Shown piece by piece: positions 20,499-32,099 of a stretch of 34,971 nucleotides of DNA. Under the pieces are notes generated by a model, which saw only the letters and a list, made by a program, of their open reading frames with translations, made no database searches and was not told the DNA's origin. Origin of the DNA: Isotricha intestinalis (lineage: Eukaryota > Ciliophora > Litostomatea > Vestibuliferida > Isotrichidae). Position numbers and translations under genes: made by a program. Location of the stretch: contig JAJJLU010003729.1 in assembly GCA_023807065.1 (NCBI GenBank), positions 1-34,971 on the forward strand, written 5' to 3'. Each line of letters begins with the position of its first letter. Position 1 is the stretch's first letter.

Positions 20499-22637
20499 TT
20501 AATTATCTTTAAATTTTTTTATCAAATATGGTTCAATTTTATTTATCAATTTAACAGTATTAATAGGTTTTAATATACCTGATTGCTTATTATTTTTATT
20601 TTGATTATTTGTTTTTTCTGAATTGTATCTTGAATGAAAAGAAATTATTTTTTTTATATCTTTTTCATTCATTTTTAAAGAAAGATTTTTTGAAGAAACA
20701 TATAATTGATTATTCTTGTTTCTTGTTAATTTATTTCCTCCGAAAAAAGTATTACTAAAATTTTTAGTCATATTATCAGAATCATTTATATTTATATTTG
20801 AATTAAATTCAATTTTCTCTTCCGATATTTTATTGTTTATTAATCTTTTTAAATGAGTTAATATTTGAACAAATTTTTTTTGAGTTGAATTTTCTAATTC
20901 TATAATGTGATTTTCTATTTTTTTAATTTTAGAATTAATATTATATATTTTATTATTATCTATATTTTCTTCTTTTGTATTATTTTTATTTGTAAATATA
21001 ACTGGATAATTATCTTTTTGTTTTTCATAATGATCTAAGGTATAATTTTTTACATTTAAAAAACTATTTCTTCCATTATTATTTTTGATTTCATAACTAT
21101 TAAAATAAGAATTAACTTTTTGATTTTCATTGCTTGATTGAAAAAATGAGATATTTTTTATATTATTATTTTCATCTTTGACAGAAGTTTCTTGAATATT
21201 CTCTTGTAAAAAAAATTTTTTTTTATTCATATTAGGTAACAATGGTCCCTTTCTCTTTGTTACATTTTGAGTTTTTGTTCTATGATGTCTAAGAATTTGA
21301 ATGTTTGGATTTGTTTTTGAATTTGAATTGTTTTTATCAGAAAATTTAACTTTATTGTTTTTTCCTTTTTTCTCATATTCTATATTAATTAATTTGCCTT
21401 CTTTTTCATCTTCAGATAAAAATTCTAATTTATTTTCTGTTTCTTCTTGTTTATTATTAAAATGTATTTCTTCTTCTTCTTCTTCATCTTCTTCACTGTT
21501 ATCATCTTTTAAGTGTAAACTTACATCCATTAATTTTTTTTGCTTATCATTTTTAGGAACAATTTGAGTTTTTGTTTTATTTTTATTATTCCTCACAATT
21601 TCATCATTTCCAAATTCATTTTTTAATTTTAATAAAAATTCATCATAAAAATTTAATTCATTTTGATTATCTATATTTTCTAATTTTTGTTTTCTAGTAA
21701 AATCAATTTTTTTACTCATATCTTTAAATTCTCTTCTTTTTACAGTTTGTCCTATATTTCTTCTAAATCTTACATCTTTAATAAATTCACTTAAATTTGT
21801 AAATTTTTGTTTCACTAATAAATTATCATTTTTAGCATTTTCAAATTGTATAATTATATTATCATGAAATTGTTTCACATTCTTTTCATTATTATCCAAT
21901 TTATCATTAATTTCTTTTTTATAAGAATCTAAATTATCCCAATCTAGTTTTACTTTCTTTGTTGCATCAAGTAAATCATTTGAATATCTATTATTCTCAA
22001 CTCTTAAATTATCAAGTTTTTCTTCTGTTATTTTAACTCTTTCTTCAAAACTTTCTTTACATTCTTTTAATATTTTTTTACAATAATTAATAAAAGTATT
22101 ATTTGAATTTTCATTTTGTAGTTTAAATTGTTTAATTAAATTTTCTAATTTATCTTTATAATTTTTCAAATCTAAAATTTGTTTTTCCTTGAAAACTGTA
22201 TAATCACTTAAAATTTTATTAGAATATTCTAAAAAAGATTTCATTGAAGGAAATTTACATGCATTTCCAATTAATCCAGGTATTAAAAATCCATTATTGA
22301 ATAAACTATCATATTTAAAAAAAGAAGTTTGCATATCTCTATCCATTGAATCTAATTTTGTTTCCATTGTTAAAATTGTATCATCAAATTTATTTTTCAT
22401 TTCTAAAAGAGGTTTTATCTCCATTTTTAAATTTTTATGATTTTCTATTGCTTCAGAAAATTCAAGTAATTTGTCTTGAAGTAATCTAACTCTTTGCTCA
22501 CTTTTAGTCACTTTTTTTAATAAGTCTTCATTTTGTTCTTCTAATGTTTTTGAAAATCTCTGTTCAATTTTTTTAAACTCTCCTAACACTTCATTTTTAA
22601 AAAACATAAATTCATTTGATGAAACATTATCTGACAT
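20499..22637 (-). CDS. Coiled-coil protein of unknown function
   Basis: A 712-residue frame starting MSDNVSSNEFMFF. Residues 10-110 and 140-290 are strongly heptad-like (LGEFKKIEQRFSKTLEEQN, VRLLQDKLLEFSEAIENHK, VKITEEKLDNLRVENNR). A short non-coiled segment near 110-135 (NNGFLIPGLIGNACKFPS) interrupts them. Residues 300-335 are basic (RFRRNIGQTVKRREFKD). An acidic Glu run lies near 385-395, and the rest is Asn/Lys-rich and probably disordered, with another helix at about 575-605. No membrane segment was seen. It looks like a structural or cytoskeleton/basal-body type protein, but no family was recognised. It is convergent with the LRR gene, 81 bp between stops. Confidence 0.75.
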   Translation of the reverse strand: MSDNVSSNEFMFFKNEVLGEFKKIEQRFSKTLEEQNEDLLKKVTKSEQRVRLLQDKLLEFSEAIENHKNLKMEIKPLLEMKNKFDDTILTMETKLDSMDRDMQTSFFKYDSLFNNGFLIPGLIGNACKFPSMKSFLEYSNKILSDYTVFKEKQILDLKNYKDKLENLIKQFKLQNENSNNTFINYCKKILKECKESFEERVKITEEKLDNLRVENNRYSNDLLDATKKVKLDWDNLDSYKKEINDKLDNNEKNVKQFHDNIIIQFENAKNDNLLVKQKFTNLSEFIKDVRFRRNIGQTVKRREFKDMSKKIDFTRKQKLENIDNQNELNFYDEFLLKLKNEFGNDEIVRNNKNKTKTQIVPKNDKQKKLMDVSLHLKDDNSEEDEEEEEEIHFNNKQEETENKLEFLSEDEKEGKLINIEYEKKGKNNKVKFSDKNNSNSKTNPNIQILRHHRTKTQNVTKRKGPLLPNMNKKKFFLQENIQETSVKDENNNIKNISFFQSSNENQKVNSYFNSYEIKNNNGRNSFLNVKNYTLDHYEKQKDNYPVIFTNKNNTKEENIDNNKIYNINSKIKKIENHIIELENSTQKKFVQILTHLKRLINNKISEEKIEFNSNININDSDNMTKNFSNTFFGGNKLTRNKNNQLYVSSKNLSLKMNEKDIKKIISFHSRYNSEKTNNQNKNNKQSGILKPINTVKLINKIEPYLIKKFKDN

Positions 22638-22896
22638 TTGTTTCTTTTAATTTGAATAAATAATTAAATTTTTAATTAAAATAAAAAATTGGTTTTTTAA
22701 AAGAAAACATCGAATATTAGATAATCAAATAAAATATTATAAGATTAGATTTATACATTTAAATAGGAAAATGATAAAAGAAATAAAAAACATAAAAATA
22801 ATTATAAAAATATTATAAATATTAAAATAAATAAAATCAAAGTATTTCCTTTTATTATATTAAAAATAAATATTGAATATTTTTTTCAATTATTAA

Positions 22897-25800
22897 ATGA
22901 TAACCAAAAATAAAAATGTTTTGAGTGCAGTGAGAAATAAAATACCTCCATTTGCACAATTACTTCTTTTATTTAGTTTCTCAATAAATAAATCTCCTTT
23001 ATTTATCTTAGCAGCAATTATTCCAAAATATCTTCCAGTATTTATAATCTCAAGTCATTTTACTTGGAAATTAGATGAATCTACAAAAAATAATTTTTAT
23101 GTGAGTTATAATTTAAGAAAAGCTGAATTAGTGAATTTACTTCCTAATTTAGATATGAAAACTTTTTATGTTATAGGCATTGTTATTTTTCTTTTTGAAT
23201 TTTTCTTTTTTGCTTATTTATTTTATTATTATATGGAAATAAAAAAAAAAAAAGCTAATAGATTAATTTTAGCTTGGTATCCCAAAATTATGTTTTATTT
23301 AAATACTATCTTTTCTCAGTATTTAGTTGAATATTATTCTTTTACTTTTTTACTTTTTGTCAAAAAAAAATTAACAATTCCAGTAAATTCAATTTATCGA
23401 AGATATGCCAAAGTTCCTATTATAACTTCAGATGATAATTATAATATTATTATTGTTGGAATTTTAAGTGTTGTTCAAGGTATTTTTTTAGTTTTAATCA
23501 ATATTTTCACTTTTTATAGTCTAGTTATAATTAATTCTTCTTATAGAACTAAAATTCCTACTTTGAGATTTACTCATATGTATAGATTTTATTTTTATGT
23601 TTTTTTCACAGATTTAGCTTGTATTGAATATTATGAAATTTTCCTTTCTGATGATAGTAGATTCAAATTTAATTGCTTTACTTTTGCTTTATTATTTTTA
23701 GTTTTATTTTTAGATATTATTACTAATGTAAGAACATACGAAGAAAATAATTATTTTTATTTTATTACTAGATTTCTTAATAATTATAATTTAGTTTCAA
23801 TAGTTTTTGAATTTGTTTCAACTATGAAAGATTTTCATTTTACAGTTGCAGAAACTTATATATTTACTTTTTTCAAAATGTTTTTAACAGTATCAACTTT
23901 ATATCTTTTAATTTTTTTCCGTTCACAATTCATGTTAAATTTATCAAAAACATATTTATTTGATACATTAGAACAAAACAAATTAACTCAAGTTTTAGAA
24001 TGTTTCAATTATTTATTAGATGCATTAATAGAAATAAAAACTCAAAAGAGTAATGCAAATGAAGTTATTAATGTTATAATAATGCATCAAAAAAAATGTA
24101 ATAATGATCAATGTAAATGTAAAGAAATTCAACCCATTCCAATTTGTGGTATTGAAAACAATATTGAATTTACAAGTAAATTAATTAAAGGATTTGGTTT
24201 TTTAATGGAAACTTGTTTTGCAAATGGAAGATCATATAATCATATATCTTATACATTATTTTTAGCAGAATATTTTTTTCATGTTAAAGAAAATTTAATT
24301 CTATCTTATTCACTTTTACAATCTTGTTTATCACAAAATATTTCTAAAATGGATTTTTTAGAAGCATTTGAATTAAATAATTTCATAAATTTTTATAATC
24401 AAATGTTTAAAGAAAAATTTAAAAATTCATCGTCTTCAATGAAATTTTATAGAATATTTGATAATATATTTGAAAGAATGGAATTTAATAGAAATATTAT
24501 TCAATATTGTAATACATTTGATAACTTAATAGACACAAAAATGTCATTTGAAAATTCTTTAAAATTTATTACAGATCCAGACACAAATGAAATTTTATCA
24601 GTAGATTCAATATTTTTAACAAGGGAAATATTTTTAGGAGTAATATCTAAATTATCAGAAATGAGTAATATATCAAAAACAGTAAAAAGAAATTTAATAA
24701 AATATTCAAATGAAAGAAAAGGAGCTGAATTTTATTATTTAACTTTCTTATTTTTTACAATGTTTTCATCAAAAATTCCTTCTGAAATTGTAAAAACTTT
24801 TGATAAACTTTCTTCAGGGTCAGGATCATTTAGAGGTTTAAGTCCTGATGACATGGCAAATAAATTTAATAAAGTAATTGATAAGTATATTTTATCAGAA
24901 AGTGCAATGAATCAAATAATAATTAAATTTTCAAAAGGAATAAAGATTAAATATTGTTCAAGTAATTTTTGTAATCAATTAGGTTTTGTACAAAGTCAAT
25001 TATTAGGAGAAGATTTTTCTAATATTTTCCCCAAAAGTTTAAGAAGAAGTCACACAAGAGCAATGTTACATTATATTATGGTGGGTCAAAATTATTTTTT
25101 AAAAAAATCAACATATATATTTGATGCTGATGAACATTCAATGCCTTGTGATATTAGAGGAGGAGCTCTTCCTCATTTTGGAAAAAGCTTAATGATGATT
25201 TGCCAAATTATGATTAAAAAAAATAAAACTTGGTCTTTTATTTTAGATAATAATTATACTTGTTTAAGTATTAGTAGAGAAATTGAAGAAAATTATGCTT
25301 TTAATTTAAATATTTTAAGAAAAGTTGATGTTGAATTAACTGATTTATTTGATATTAACACTAATATTATGAAAAATAAATTTAAAGATACTTTAGATGT
25401 TATTGAAAAAGTTAAAGATGAATTAGAATTTAATGATATTGAACAATATTCAAAAAATTTATTTCATTTAAATATAAATAATGAATTAGACTTAGAAGAA
25501 AAACCATTTATTCCAAATAAAAAAAGTTTAGAAATATCAAATTCAAATATAGATTTATGTGACACAAGTATATTATTTGGAAAAAAAATGGAAACAATAG
25601 AGTTTGTAAGAAGTAAACCCTTATTAATTCAAAATATAATAAAAGCATTAAATAAATTAACAGATTCAGTAACTAGAGATGAAAACATAAATACATTATT
25701 AAGATTATTAATGAAAGTAAAAAAGAATGTAACAAATGCAGGATTACATGCTGATTCAGTTTTAGAAGGTATAGAAAAAAGTCCAACTATGCAAAATGAA

Positions 25801-28302
25801 ATGATAAATGATGACGAAGAACCTGTTGTAGCAAATGCAACTTTACAAATATTATTTAAAGGAGGTATAAAAAAATTATATGATATTCCAATTTATATTT
25901 TTAGATTTAGAGATATTTTAGATAACGAAGAAGGTTATAAAGCAGATAATAATCAAAATAATGAAAAATTATCAAAAGAAACTAATACTTTATTGTCAAA
26001 ACAATCTAATAGAAATTATGCTTCTTTAAAAAGTTCTGGAGGATTAAATGTGAATACTTTTGGAGGAACTGTTCAAACTCAAGGATATATGAAAAATATA
26101 AATAGTATGTTTAGTACACAAAGTTCAATTGCTTCTATTGACAGCAGAATAAATAATATGGCTGCTTTAAATCAAGCAAGTAAATTTGGTAAAAAGAGTG
26201 CTCAATATAAAAAAGCAGTTGAAGAAGTTTTAAAGAAAAAAAATGATGTCAGAAAATTAGAATGTTCATCAATAATATTAATGATAATATGTTTTGGATT
26301 ATCAATATTTAATGTAGCATATCAATTGATAAGAGTGAATAGAGTTCAAACAATAACAGCATTTTATATTCAAATATCATATTTAAAAGATAAAACATCA
26401 TATTTACAAAGTGGTTTATTAACAGAAATGTATGAATTTGGAGATTATAGTAAAATGGATATTACAGAAGAAGAAATGTTTGATTATTTAAAATTATCTA
26501 TTAATTCTTTACAAGAAGCAATTTCTAGTTTTTATAAAGAAATGGTTAAATATGATAAAAAAATAGGAAAAAATTGCATGGGAAGAATTTATGGTAATTT
26601 TACTAAAATTGTTAAAACTTGGGAAAATGTTTCTTATGATTCAGATATATTTAAAGAGTTATATTATGCTATTTATTTAACTAATGTTGCTGTTAAAGAA
26701 GATAATTATTCAAGTATTTCTGATGATGTTAAAGTTTATTTTTTTAATAGATATAGAGATAATATGGAACAAGAAGTCTATTCTTCTTTTATGAAAGTTG
26801 TCTTTTTTGTTGTGAATAATTTTGAATCTCCTTTTTCAGAAATTTTAGAAGTTTTATTTGAGGAAGTTGGAGAAAATTATATTGATTTTTTAAAGTTTTC
26901 TAAAAAATTAATGATTATTTTTGAAATATTATGGCTAGTTACAAATTTAGCTTTTTTTGTTTTTGCTATGTTATTATTTGATAAATTCAATAGAAAAGTT
27001 TTTAAATATATTATTTCAATGTTTTTAGATTCTGAAAAAAATGAAAAAGGAACTTTTAAAAATAAACCAGAAAATTTTTATATGAAACAAAAAATTAGGC
27101 TTTTTATTTTATTAGTTCATAATTTTACAATGGAAAATAAATTAGCATTTCAAAATTTTAGAGAAAATTTTATAAAAGGGAATATAAATGCATTAGTTAA
27201 ATTAGATGAAAATGGAGTTCCAATATCAAATAATCCAATATTAGAAGAACCAATAAATGCTTCTAAAATAAATCTTTCATCAACAAATATAACAAATTCC
27301 CAAAACTTAACAAGTTCAAATTTATTAGGTCAAAAACCAGGAATTTCAGTTATAAATAAAGACAAAGGTAATAAAAAAGAAGAAACATCAAAACATTCTA
27401 TGTCTAATAAAGAAGCTGCAATTTCAAATGTTAAATTATTAAAATTATTAAATCAACAAAAAATAACTATATCATATGTTATGGTGATTGTAGTTGGTTT
27501 TTTTACAATTACTTCTTTTGTAATTTTTTATCTTCATGTAAATAATACTTTAACTTATAATAATCAAACAGAAATATTAATTCAATCTTTTAAAAGTTTT
27601 ATTGTATATTTTAATTCTCTTCCATCAATTATGAGTTCTTTAAGACAATTAATTTTAACACAAAGTGAAGTTCCTGAAGATTTAATAAATTATAGTATTG
27701 ATATATCAAATTATGAAAAAGAAATATCAATTATAACATCAACAAAAGACTTTAATATATTTAATAAAATAATTTACTTTTGGAAACAAGTTAATCTTCG
27801 AATGAATGATACTGATATTGATACTGAATACTTATGTTGTAGTTATGATTTATGTAAAACATTTTTATTAAGAGATAATGGTTACTGTTTAGAAGGAATT
27901 ATTTTAGGATATGAGTTAATTGCCCAAAAATATAGTCAAGTTATTGGAGATTATGAAAATTTATTATTAAATTATAAAGGAAGTAGTATTAGTGAAAAAA
28001 GCCTTCAAGAATTTATTCTAACCGATGTATTTAATAGAGTTCAAGAAAATATTGAATTTGTTTTTAGTCAAATTCAAAATCAATTTTATATTTCTTTTAT
28101 GAGTGATTATAAAACTATTAGAGATCATTTAAGTCAAGTTACTGTCATGTTAAATGTTGTCTTCTTTTTATTTGAGTTAATTATTATTGTTGTAATGATT
28201 AGTTTTATTGAAGTATATATAAAAAGAGAAGAATATTTGGTAAAGGATGGCTCTTTTCTTTTTAATTCTGCTTTTTTCAAAGAACCTGTACCTACTTTGT
28301 AA
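22897..28302 (+). CDS. Giant PAS-domain multi-membrane receptor (TmcB/TmcC-like), paralogue 2
   Basis: A single 1801-residue frame ending in TAA. Hydrophobic segments fill residues 17-345. A Cys/His motif at about 397-415 (MHQKKCNNDQCKCKE) is a family mark. A helical region follows, with a PAS domain at roughly 670-770 (IIIKFSKGIKIKYCSSNFC, LGEDFSNIFPKSLRRSH, then ALPHFGKSLMMIC) and a PAS-like continuation (WSFILDNNYTCLSISREIEE). Four C-terminal membrane segments near 1125, 1340, 1525 and 1750 enclose two large loops, the same layout as the gene at 743-6358. The linker at 990-1080 is Ser/Asn-rich. These proteins are large membrane sensors of unknown ligand; no enzymatic output domain was seen. 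Sequence similarity to paralogue 1 is limited, so they are old paralogues rather than a recent duplication. Confidence 0.88.
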   Translation: MITKNKNVLSAVRNKIPPFAQLLLLFSFSINKSPLFILAAIIPKYLPVFIISSHFTWKLDESTKNNFYVSYNLRKAELVNLLPNLDMKTFYVIGIVIFLFEFFFFAYLFYYYMEIKKKKANRLILAWYPKIMFYLNTIFSQYLVEYYSFTFLLFVKKKLTIPVNSIYRRYAKVPIITSDDNYNIIIVGILSVVQGIFLVLINIFTFYSLVIINSSYRTKIPTLRFTHMYRFYFYVFFTDLACIEYYEIFLSDDSRFKFNCFTFALLFLVLFLDIITNVRTYEENNYFYFITRFLNNYNLVSIVFEFVSTMKDFHFTVAETYIFTFFKMFLTVSTLYLLIFFRSQFMLNLSKTYLFDTLEQNKLTQVLECFNYLLDALIEIKTQKSNANEVINVIIMHQKKCNNDQCKCKEIQPIPICGIENNIEFTSKLIKGFGFLMETCFANGRSYNHISYTLFLAEYFFHVKENLILSYSLLQSCLSQNISKMDFLEAFELNNFINFYNQMFKEKFKNSSSSMKFYRIFDNIFERMEFNRNIIQYCNTFDNLIDTKMSFENSLKFITDPDTNEILSVDSIFLTREIFLGVISKLSEMSNISKTVKRNLIKYSNERKGAEFYYLTFLFFTMFSSKIPSEIVKTFDKLSSGSGSFRGLSPDDMANKFNKVIDKYILSESAMNQIIIKFSKGIKIKYCSSNFCNQLGFVQSQLLGEDFSNIFPKSLRRSHTRAMLHYIMVGQNYFLKKSTYIFDADEHSMPCDIRGGALPHFGKSLMMICQIMIKKNKTWSFILDNNYTCLSISREIEENYAFNLNILRKVDVELTDLFDINTNIMKNKFKDTLDVIEKVKDELEFNDIEQYSKNLFHLNINNELDLEEKPFIPNKKSLEISNSNIDLCDTSILFGKKMETIEFVRSKPLLIQNIIKALNKLTDSVTRDENINTLLRLLMKVKKNVTNAGLHADSVLEGIEKSPTMQNEMINDDEEPVVANATLQILFKGGIKKLYDIPIYIFRFRDILDNEEGYKADNNQNNEKLSKETNTLLSKQSNRNYASLKSSGGLNVNTFGGTVQTQGYMKNINSMFSTQSSIASIDSRINNMAALNQASKFGKKSAQYKKAVEEVLKKKNDVRKLECSSIILMIICFGLSIFNVAYQLIRVNRVQTITAFYIQISYLKDKTSYLQSGLLTEMYEFGDYSKMDITEEEMFDYLKLSINSLQEAISSFYKEMVKYDKKIGKNCMGRIYGNFTKIVKTWENVSYDSDIFKELYYAIYLTNVAVKEDNYSSISDDVKVYFFNRYRDNMEQEVYSSFMKVVFFVVNNFESPFSEILEVLFEEVGENYIDFLKFSKKLMIIFEILWLVTNLAFFVFAMLLFDKFNRKVFKYIISMFLDSEKNEKGTFKNKPENFYMKQKIRLFILLVHNFTMENKLAFQNFRENFIKGNINALVKLDENGVPISNNPILEEPINASKINLSSTNITNSQNLTSSNLLGQKPGISVINKDKGNKKEETSKHSMSNKEAAISNVKLLKLLNQQKITISYVMVIVVGFFTITSFVIFYLHVNNTLTYNNQTEILIQSFKSFIVYFNSLPSIMSSLRQLILTQSEVPEDLINYSIDISNYEKEISIITSTKDFNIFNKIIYFWKQVNLRMNDTDIDTEYLCCSYDLCKTFLLRDNGYCLEGIILGYELIAQKYSQVIGDYENLLLNYKGSSISEKSLQEFILTDVFNRVQENIEFVFSQIQNQFYISFMSDYKTIRDHLSQVTVMLNVVFFLFELIIIVVMISFIEVYIKREEYLVKDGSFLFNSAFFKEPVPTL

Positions 28303-28472
28303 TCAAAATATTTTTTCTTTTTAATATATTATTGTATAAATACGTTTTAAAAATTGTCACTTGAATTGAAATAATTAAATATATAAATTTAAATTTGTTA
28401 ATGTTATTTAAATATTTTTTATATTATTTTATTAAAAATTTAAATTAAAAAATAATTATTTAATTTCAAAAA

Positions 28473-31400
28473 ATGACAGAGAAATATAATTATATTCAAA
28501 AAGGTAATCATATAACATAAAATATAATTATTTTTCAATTAGGTAATAAAATATGGTGTCAAAATCCTAAACTTCAAGATAAGCTCCATGATCCAGAATT
28601 ATCTCCATATATATTATGTGAAGTAAAAAATATAAATTATGACCAAAAAACAATAGAAGTAAAAGAATTTAAAAATAAAATTCAATTTTCAAAAACACTT
28701 CCATATATAAACAAAGAAGATATTAATGTAGATGATATGGCAGGAGATATTGATATGTCAGAAATAGATATATACAATAATATATCAAATAGATTTTTAA
28801 AAAATAAAATAACATTTACAAACGTAGGTTCAACACTTTTAATAATAAACCCATATAAAAAAGATGATGATATTTACTCTCATGAAACAATAGAAAAATA
28901 TATAAATTTACATATTAAAAATCCTCCTGAAATAAGAGAAAAATGTGAAGAACCTCATTTATATGATTTAATATTAATTGCAATAGAAAATTTTTTAAAA
29001 AATGGCAAAAACCAATCAATAATAATTTCTGGAGAAAGTGGCGCCGGAAAAACAGAAACAGCAAAAAATGCAATGAAATGTATAATATATTATTTTCAAG
29101 GAAGAACAGAAGAAATCAGAAGAAATTCATTTTTACAATTTTTAAATAGTTCAATGAATGAACCTTTAGAAAAAAAAATATTAAGATGTAATCCTATATT
29201 AGAAGCTTTTGGAAATGGAAAAACAATTAGAAATGATAATTCTTCAAGATTTGGAAAATATGTTACTTTAAACATTAATTATAAAAATAGAAAAATTACA
29301 GGTGCTTCAATTATAACATATTTATTAGAAAAAACTAGAATTTGTCAATTGGCAAAAGATGAAAGAAATTTTCATATATTTTATCAAATATTATTTTCTG
29401 GTGATGATGAATTATTGAAAAAGTTACATTTAGAAAATGATATTTCCAAATACAATTATTTAAATAAAAGTAATTGTTATAAAATAGATTCTATAAATGA
29501 TGCAAATTTATTCAAAGAAACAATAGAATCTTTAAAAATTACTGGATTTAATGATGAAGAAATTCAAATTATTTTAAAAGTTACTGCATCTGTTATTTTA
29601 TTAGGTAATATTACATTTATTTCTCAAAATGATGTAACAAAAATAGAAAATTTAAATATAATAAAAGATATATGTGATATGTTAAATTGCAAAGAAGAAG
29701 ATTTAATAAAAACATTAACTATTAATATTAAAGTTATTGCAGGAACTGAATATGAAAATAATTTAAAAATTGAAGATGCTATAAGTTATAGAGATACTTT
29801 TGCAAAGGAAATTTATAATAAATTATTTTTATGGATTGTGAAAAAACTTAATTTTTTTTTAGACCCTGAATTTTTAAAAAAAGAAGAAGAAAAAACAGGA
29901 AATTCTAAATATATTGGTTTATTAGATATTTTTGGTTTTGAATGTTTTGAAAATAACTCTTTAGAACAATTATGTATAAATTATACTAATGAACAACTTC
30001 AACATTTATATATTAAAGATTTTTTTGAAAGTGAAATTGAAGAATTTAAAAAAGAGGGATTAGAAGATAAAATTGATTTAATTAAATATAAAGATAATCA
30101 AAGTATTATTGATTTAATTGATTTACCACCAAATGGTATTTTTTCAAAATTAGATGATTGTTCTTTCCAAAATAAATCAGATGAATATTTTGTTGATTTA
30201 TTAAAAAAAGAATTAGTAAAAAACAAAAATATAACCTTGCCAAGAATAAAAAGAGATTTTAATATAAAAATAAAACACAGTGCAAAAGAAGTAAATTACA
30301 ATTTAACAAATTTTGTGATTAAAAATAAAGATGAAATAAAAAATACAATGATAAATGTAATAATGAATTCAAGTAATAAAATAATTAAAATGATATTTTT
30401 TTCTGCAATAAATGAAGAAGAATTAAACGAAAAAATAAATATTATAAATTCAGGGAATTTAAAAAAACAATCAAAATTTTTGTCAGGGAAATTTAAACAA
30501 GAAATGCAAAATTTAATGAATGAATTAAAATCTTGTGAATGTCATTATATAAGATGTTTGAAACCAAATGAACAAAAAAAAGAATTTTATATCACTCCTC
30601 TATTTTTATTTAATCAAATTCAATATTTAGGAATTTTTGATACTATTAAAGTTAGAAAAGATGGTTATCCTAGAAGAATGTTATATCAAGATTTTATTCA
30701 AGAATTTCAAATTTTAAATCCAAATTATGGAAAATCAAATGAAAATAAACAAATTATTATTAAAAATATTATCAATGATTTAATTTTTAATATTGAAGAA
30801 TTAATTTCTAAAAACATTAATCCTTTGTTTTTGTTTGGTATTAATAAATTTTTTATGAAAAAGAATTTTGGAATTTTATTAGAAAATAAAAAACAAGAAA
30901 AATTAAAAAAAAAAATTTATGCTGTTAATACTATTATTACTAGTATTAATTATATGAATAAAATTAATAAAATTAAGAGATTTCATAAAAACATTAAAAA
31001 TATTCAATTATTTTTTAAAGTGAATAAATTTAGAATAGACAAAATTAAAAAAATAAATAAAATAAATTCAATTCAAGCTTTATATCATACAAAAATAGAA
31101 AAAGAAAAATATTTAAGTATTGTTGAAGGTTATAGAAATCTACAAATGTTCTTTAAAACCTTTATTAAAGTAAAAGAAAATAAAGAAAAACTTTTTAAAT
31201 TAAAATGTTTAAGTATTAGATTAAATTTGTATTTATCTCAATTAAAAGAAAAAAAAAGAAAAAAAATCAATTTAATAGCAAAAAATCTAATAAAACAATC
31301 AATTAATAGAATAATGTATATTAAATATAATGAACTTTGGCAAAAATTAAATCCTTTTTTTTTAATTTTTTTAACTAGAAAAAAAAATGCAAATATTGTA

Positions 31401-32099
31401 AAAATTGGAAAATTTATAAGAGAAAATAATTCAAAAATTATTGTTTTAGATGCTTTTCAAATGAAACATTTATTTAAAAAAATTGAAAAAAGAAAAACTT
31501 CAATGTTAAAAATAAAAAATTTTTCTATATTAAATCAATCAATTCGATATTTTCAAAAAATGAATGAAAAGGTAATAATAATTCAATCATATATAAAGAG
31601 ATATATAGAAAAAAATAAAGTATTCAAAAAAATAAATAAAACATTTTTTAAAGAAGATATAGAATTTAAAAAAATAAATGATGAAAAAACTGAATTAAAT
31701 GTTTTCCCTACTATTCTAGAAAAAACAATATTAAAAAAATTAGTAAAAGAAGAAGAAAAACAAGATATTGATTTTTTTTTAAATGAAATAAATAATGAAA
31801 TAAAGCCTATATTAAATACAAAATTATATAATACAAAAAATAAAAATAGATCAATGGTAAATTTAACTTCAAAAGAAATATTAAACTCTAAAAATAAAAC
31901 AATTGAAAATAAAGAAATAATAAATAAAATATTACCTGAATATGATGAATATAATTTACCAAAAATAAGAATTTTTTCAAGAATCCTTTCAATAGATTAT
32001 ATAATAGATTCATCAGAAATATATGAAAAAAATGGGGAAAACAATTTAATAAAGTTTATCAAATTAATATGGAAAATAATACTCCAATTCAAAAAATAG
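28473..32099 (+). CDS. Myosin heavy chain, two exons
   Basis: Exon 1 is 28473-28503 (MTEKYNYIQK plus one base), exon 2 is 28543-32099; 3588 nt, 1195 residues, TAG stop. The exon join gives an SH3-like N-terminus (GNKIWCQNPKLQDKLHDPEL). The motor domain runs from about 75 to 735. It has the P-loop GESGAGKTETAKNAM near residue 174, switch I NDNSSRFGKYV, switch II DIFGFECFENNSLEQLCINY and the actin-side/SH1 region HYIRCLKPNEQKKEF...YLGIFDTIKVRKDGYPRRM. The neck and tail (about 740-1050) are a long basic series of IQ-like segments (IIIQSYIKRYIEKNK), likely light-chain/calmodulin sites. No coiled-coil dimer region is evident. It overlaps the RCC1-repeat frame by 31 nt in the -1 frame, which may mean one longer protein. 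The class cannot be fixed from sequence alone. Confidence 0.92.
28504..28542 (+). other. 39-nt intron of the myosin gene
   Basis: GTAATCATATAAC...TTCAATTAG. Splicing completes a Gly codon (G|GT) and gives a plausible myosin N-terminal domain in frame with the motor. Contains ATAAC like two other introns here. Confidence 0.85.
32027..32033 (+). promoter_or_regulatory. A-AAA-AAT run in the myosin/RCC1 overlap, possible -1 slip site
   Basis: In myosin frame the codons are GAA AAA AAT. A -1 slip on A-AAA-AAT would enter the RCC1 frame right after that frame's last upstream stop (TGA 32024-32026). The heptamer has the X-XXY-YYZ form, but A-runs are common in this DNA and no downstream stem was identified. 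Confidence 0.25.
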
